Assembly: GCF_001634285.1 (NCBI RefSeq)
Contig: NZ_CP015438.1
Coordinates: 2,306,001-2,370,000, forward strand
From: Anoxybacillus amylolyticus
Lineage (GTDB): Bacteria > Bacillota > Bacilli > Bacillales > Anoxybacillaceae
DNA: 64,000 nucleotides
Direction: 5' to 3'
Made by a program: the position numbers and the translations under genes. Below, piece by piece: positions 62,567 through 64,000 of the stretch; positions within the stretch are counted from its first letter, which is position 1; every line of letters begins with the position of its first letter. A model generated the notes under the pieces. That model was not told the DNA's origin, did no database searches, and was given only the letters and a program-made list of their open reading frames with translations.

Positions 62567-63294
62567 AGCCATCCCTCCGTTCCTTCGACAAAGGCGCCGA
62601 GCATATCGCCAGTAATGCCGCCAAATTGCCGCTCATAAAACGACCGCGCACTAAGCCAACTAAAAACGGCACCAAGCGCAAGCACTATCGTTTCGACCGG
62701 ACGAATGGCAACAAAGCTGGCTATTCCTATACTTAACAAAAAGATAATAAAACGTGCATCGCTTTTCGTCACATGTTCGCGAAACGCCGCCGCCATCCCT
62801 GTCGGTTTTGCCAACTTTCCATACAGCAATAAAAGCGACATGAACGACCGGGAAAAAAACGGAATAGCGATAAAGACAATCGGCACTACATGTCCGATTG
62901 TTTCATAGAAAAAAACGAAGCGAAATGAAAGAAGAAAAATAATCGATAAGACCGCAAATGCTCCAACGCGCGAATCTTTCATAATGTCAAGTCGCCGCTC
63001 TTTATCCCGATACGAAAAAAAAGCATCGCTAACGTCCATCCAGCCATCCGCATGCAAGCCCCCCGATAAAAAAATCGAAAAAAACAAAAGAAAAAGAGCA
63101 AGAAATAATGGCGAAACCGATGTTTGTAAAAAAAGCCAATAAACAAGCGCCTGTACGCTACCAACCACTAACCCGACAACAGGAAACATCCGAACCGACC
63201 AGCGCGCCGTTTTTTCTTCCCACGTCACTTCTTTCCCAAGGGGGAAAACGGTTAAAAACTGAAGTGCCAAACATAGTCCATGCCATATCATCAT
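62524..63294 (-). CDS. cobS: Adenosylcobinamide-GDP ribazoletransferase (cobalamin synthase)
   Basis: A 256-aa membrane protein that attaches the lower ligand to adenosylcobinamide-GDP. Family motifs: LQFLTVFPLG near the start and FLSGGLHADGWMDVSDAFFS (GGxHxDGxxDxxD), SRVGAFAV-type segment near residue 110 and RSFYERQFGGITGDMLGA near the end. It overlaps cobC by 43 nt and cobU by 4 nt. Confidence 0.94.
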   Translation of the reverse strand: MMIWHGLCLALQFLTVFPLGKEVTWEEKTARWSVRMFPVVGLVVGSVQALVYWLFLQTSVSPLFLALFLLFFSIFLSGGLHADGWMDVSDAFFSYRDKERRLDIMKDSRVGAFAVLSIIFLLSFRFVFFYETIGHVVPIVFIAIPFFSRSFMSLLLLYGKLAKPTGMAAAFREHVTKSDARFIIFLLSIGIASFVAIRPVETIVLALGAVFSWLSARSFYERQFGGITGDMLGAFVEGTEGWLWFLIWLLRSFVTA

Positions 63295-63851
63295 AAAAAA
63301 TTATCCCCCTTTTTCACAATCAGGATGCCATGTTGCACAACGATCGCGGATGAAGCAACGCGAACGACTTGCTGATGAAGCCAGCCGAGCATTTTCATAA
63401 AATGATATGTTCCTATGTCTTGCAACACACCGCCCGAAAATAGTTCGTTGGAGACGATGACGACCGCCTTAGCAACGGCAGAAAGTTCGTTTATTGTTGC
63501 GAAAATATCGTCCGCTTTTCGCCGACAATACGATTCCTTTTCCCAACCTTGTTCAGCAAACAATTCGTTTGCGACCCAATTCGTCAAACAATCGAGCAAA
63601 ACGACATCTTCTGTACAAACCTTTCCAATCAGTTCATGCACGTTACGCGGCTGTTCCCACGTCACCCATTCGACCGGCTGTAGACGTCGAGCTTGTTGGT
63701 GGCAAATGACGCGTTCGCGCATTTCGTCATCGGTCACGTTTGCTGTCGCGATGTAATGAATCGTGCTCGTTGGCGAAGCAAGCGAACGGACGGTGCGCTC
63801 CGCTATTCCACTTTTTCCGCTCCGTACACCACCGCTAATAAAAATTACCAT
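63291..63851 (-). CDS. cobU: Adenosylcobinamide kinase / guanylyltransferase
   Basis: Bifunctional CobU: phosphorylates adenosylcobinamide and transfers GMP. The 186-aa protein has the P-loop ISGGVRSGKSGIAERTV, the nucleotide-acceptor block RVICHQQARRLQPVEWVTW with the guanylylated His, VVLLDCLTNWVANEL (Walker B-like) and VVIVSNELFSGG. ATG at 63851 with AAGGTGG upstream; the GTG in that site is rejected. Overlaps the end of cobD. Confidence 0.92.
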   Translation of the reverse strand: MVIFISGGVRSGKSGIAERTVRSLASPTSTIHYIATANVTDDEMRERVICHQQARRLQPVEWVTWEQPRNVHELIGKVCTEDVVLLDCLTNWVANELFAEQGWEKESYCRRKADDIFATINELSAVAKAVVIVSNELFSGGVLQDIGTYHFMKMLGWLHQQVVRVASSAIVVQHGILIVKKGDNFL

Positions 63852-64000
63852 GTTTGCCACCTTGTAAGAGAAGATACTAGCTGATCATTTTCTTCCGTTG
63901 TTTTCACCGCCAAGCGCAAATAGCGGCCGTTTAATCCTTGAAAGTTTAATGTATGGCGCGGGACAATTCCTTCCTTTAATAAGCCGTACAAAAGCGGTTC
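63845..64000 (-). CDS. cobD: C-terminal end of a CobD/HisC-like aminotransferase (5' beyond window)
   Basis: Only the last 51 residues are inside the window: LLKEGIVPRHTLNFQGLNGR, YLRLAVKTTEENDQLVSSL and a TRWQTW end, stop at 63847-63845. The pattern is the C-terminal domain of L-threonine-O-3-phosphate decarboxylase, which makes the aminopropanol arm of cobalamin; the Arg in YLRLAV binds the carboxylate or phosphate. The context with cobU and cobS supports cobD over hisC. Confidence 0.75.
   Translation of the reverse strand, partial: EPLLYGLLKEGIVPRHTLNFQGLNGRYLRLAVKTTEENDQLVSSLTRWQTW

Noticed and set aside
60881-64000. Cobalamin riboswitch for the salvage cluster
   Set aside because: No leader long enough is inside the window; the operon start lies beyond 64000.

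Overview
This window is chromosomal DNA from a spore-forming Gram-positive member of the Bacillaceae. Gene order follows the Bacillus subtilis ypiA-aro/trp-cheR-ndk-hep-mtr-hbs-spoIVA-gpsA-der-cmk-ypeB-sleB-prsW-gudB-recS-fer-serA-sigX region very closely. The moderate G+C content, the cotJ and germination genes and the type of dispersed repeat suggest a thermophilic Anoxybacillus/Parageobacillus-like organism; the genus is my inference, the family is well supported. I see no rRNA, tRNA or CRISPR array. About three quarters of the genes read on the minus strand.

Layout. 1-4480: TPR protein YpiA (cut by the window edge), an amidohydrolase-like protein without metal ligands, and four small genes of a spore-type helical family, two with sigma-K-like promoters. 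4648-16922 (minus): the aromatic supra-operon aroC-aroB-aroH-trpEDCFBA-hisC-tyrA-aroA. It has an internal trp promoter inside aroH and a textbook TRAP attenuator: 11 GAG/UAG triplets followed by a terminator. The TRAP gene itself, mtrB, lies at 20982-21203 with folE. 16937-22177: cheR, ndk, the menaquinone side-chain and ring genes hepS-menG-hepT, mtrB-folE and hbs. 22618-28574: spoIVA, yphF, yphE, gpsA, der, yphA. 28687-33031 (plus): ypzI and a four-gene germinant-receptor operon. 33077-39885 (minus): fni, ypfD, an acyltransferase, cmk, ypfB, ypfA (PilZ), ypeB and sleB. 39981-40434: a dispersed repeat split by a short inserted element. 40454-47343: a TSUP transporter, prsW, ypdA, gudB, mecB, a MerR regulator, ypbG and a membrane protein. 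47447-52681: cotJABC facing ypbF-ypbE-ypbD-recQ-ypbB. 52900-56402: fer, ppa, serA (plus) and hisJ. 56485-59232: two small minus-strand genes and an A/T-rich EcoRII/Dcm-type restriction-modification pair that looks imported. 59269-64000: rsiX-sigX, then a cobalamin salvage cluster (adenosyltransferase, a CobU-like protein, cobC, cobS, cobU, end of cobD).

How it fits together. Chorismate made by aroB/aroC/aroA feeds tryptophan (trpEDCFBA) and tyrosine/phenylalanine (aroH, tyrA, hisC). TRAP senses tryptophan and closes the trp leader. trpG is not in this cluster, as in B. subtilis where the amidotransferase is shared with folate synthesis. Sporulation and germination are represented throughout: spoIVA, cotJABC, sleB/ypeB, the Ger operon and the helical-family genes.

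Most notable observations: (1) an empty-site/filled-site comparison between two dispersed repeats shows a 194-bp terminal-inverted-repeat element inserted at a TA dinucleotide; (2) a four-member helical family with divergent C-terminal modules, including a triplicated Cys motif; (3) several likely pseudoenzymes (amidohydrolase-like, resolvase-like, and CobU-like and CarH-like proteins that lack key residues); (4) a cheR reading frame that runs through its own terminator and the aroC promoter.
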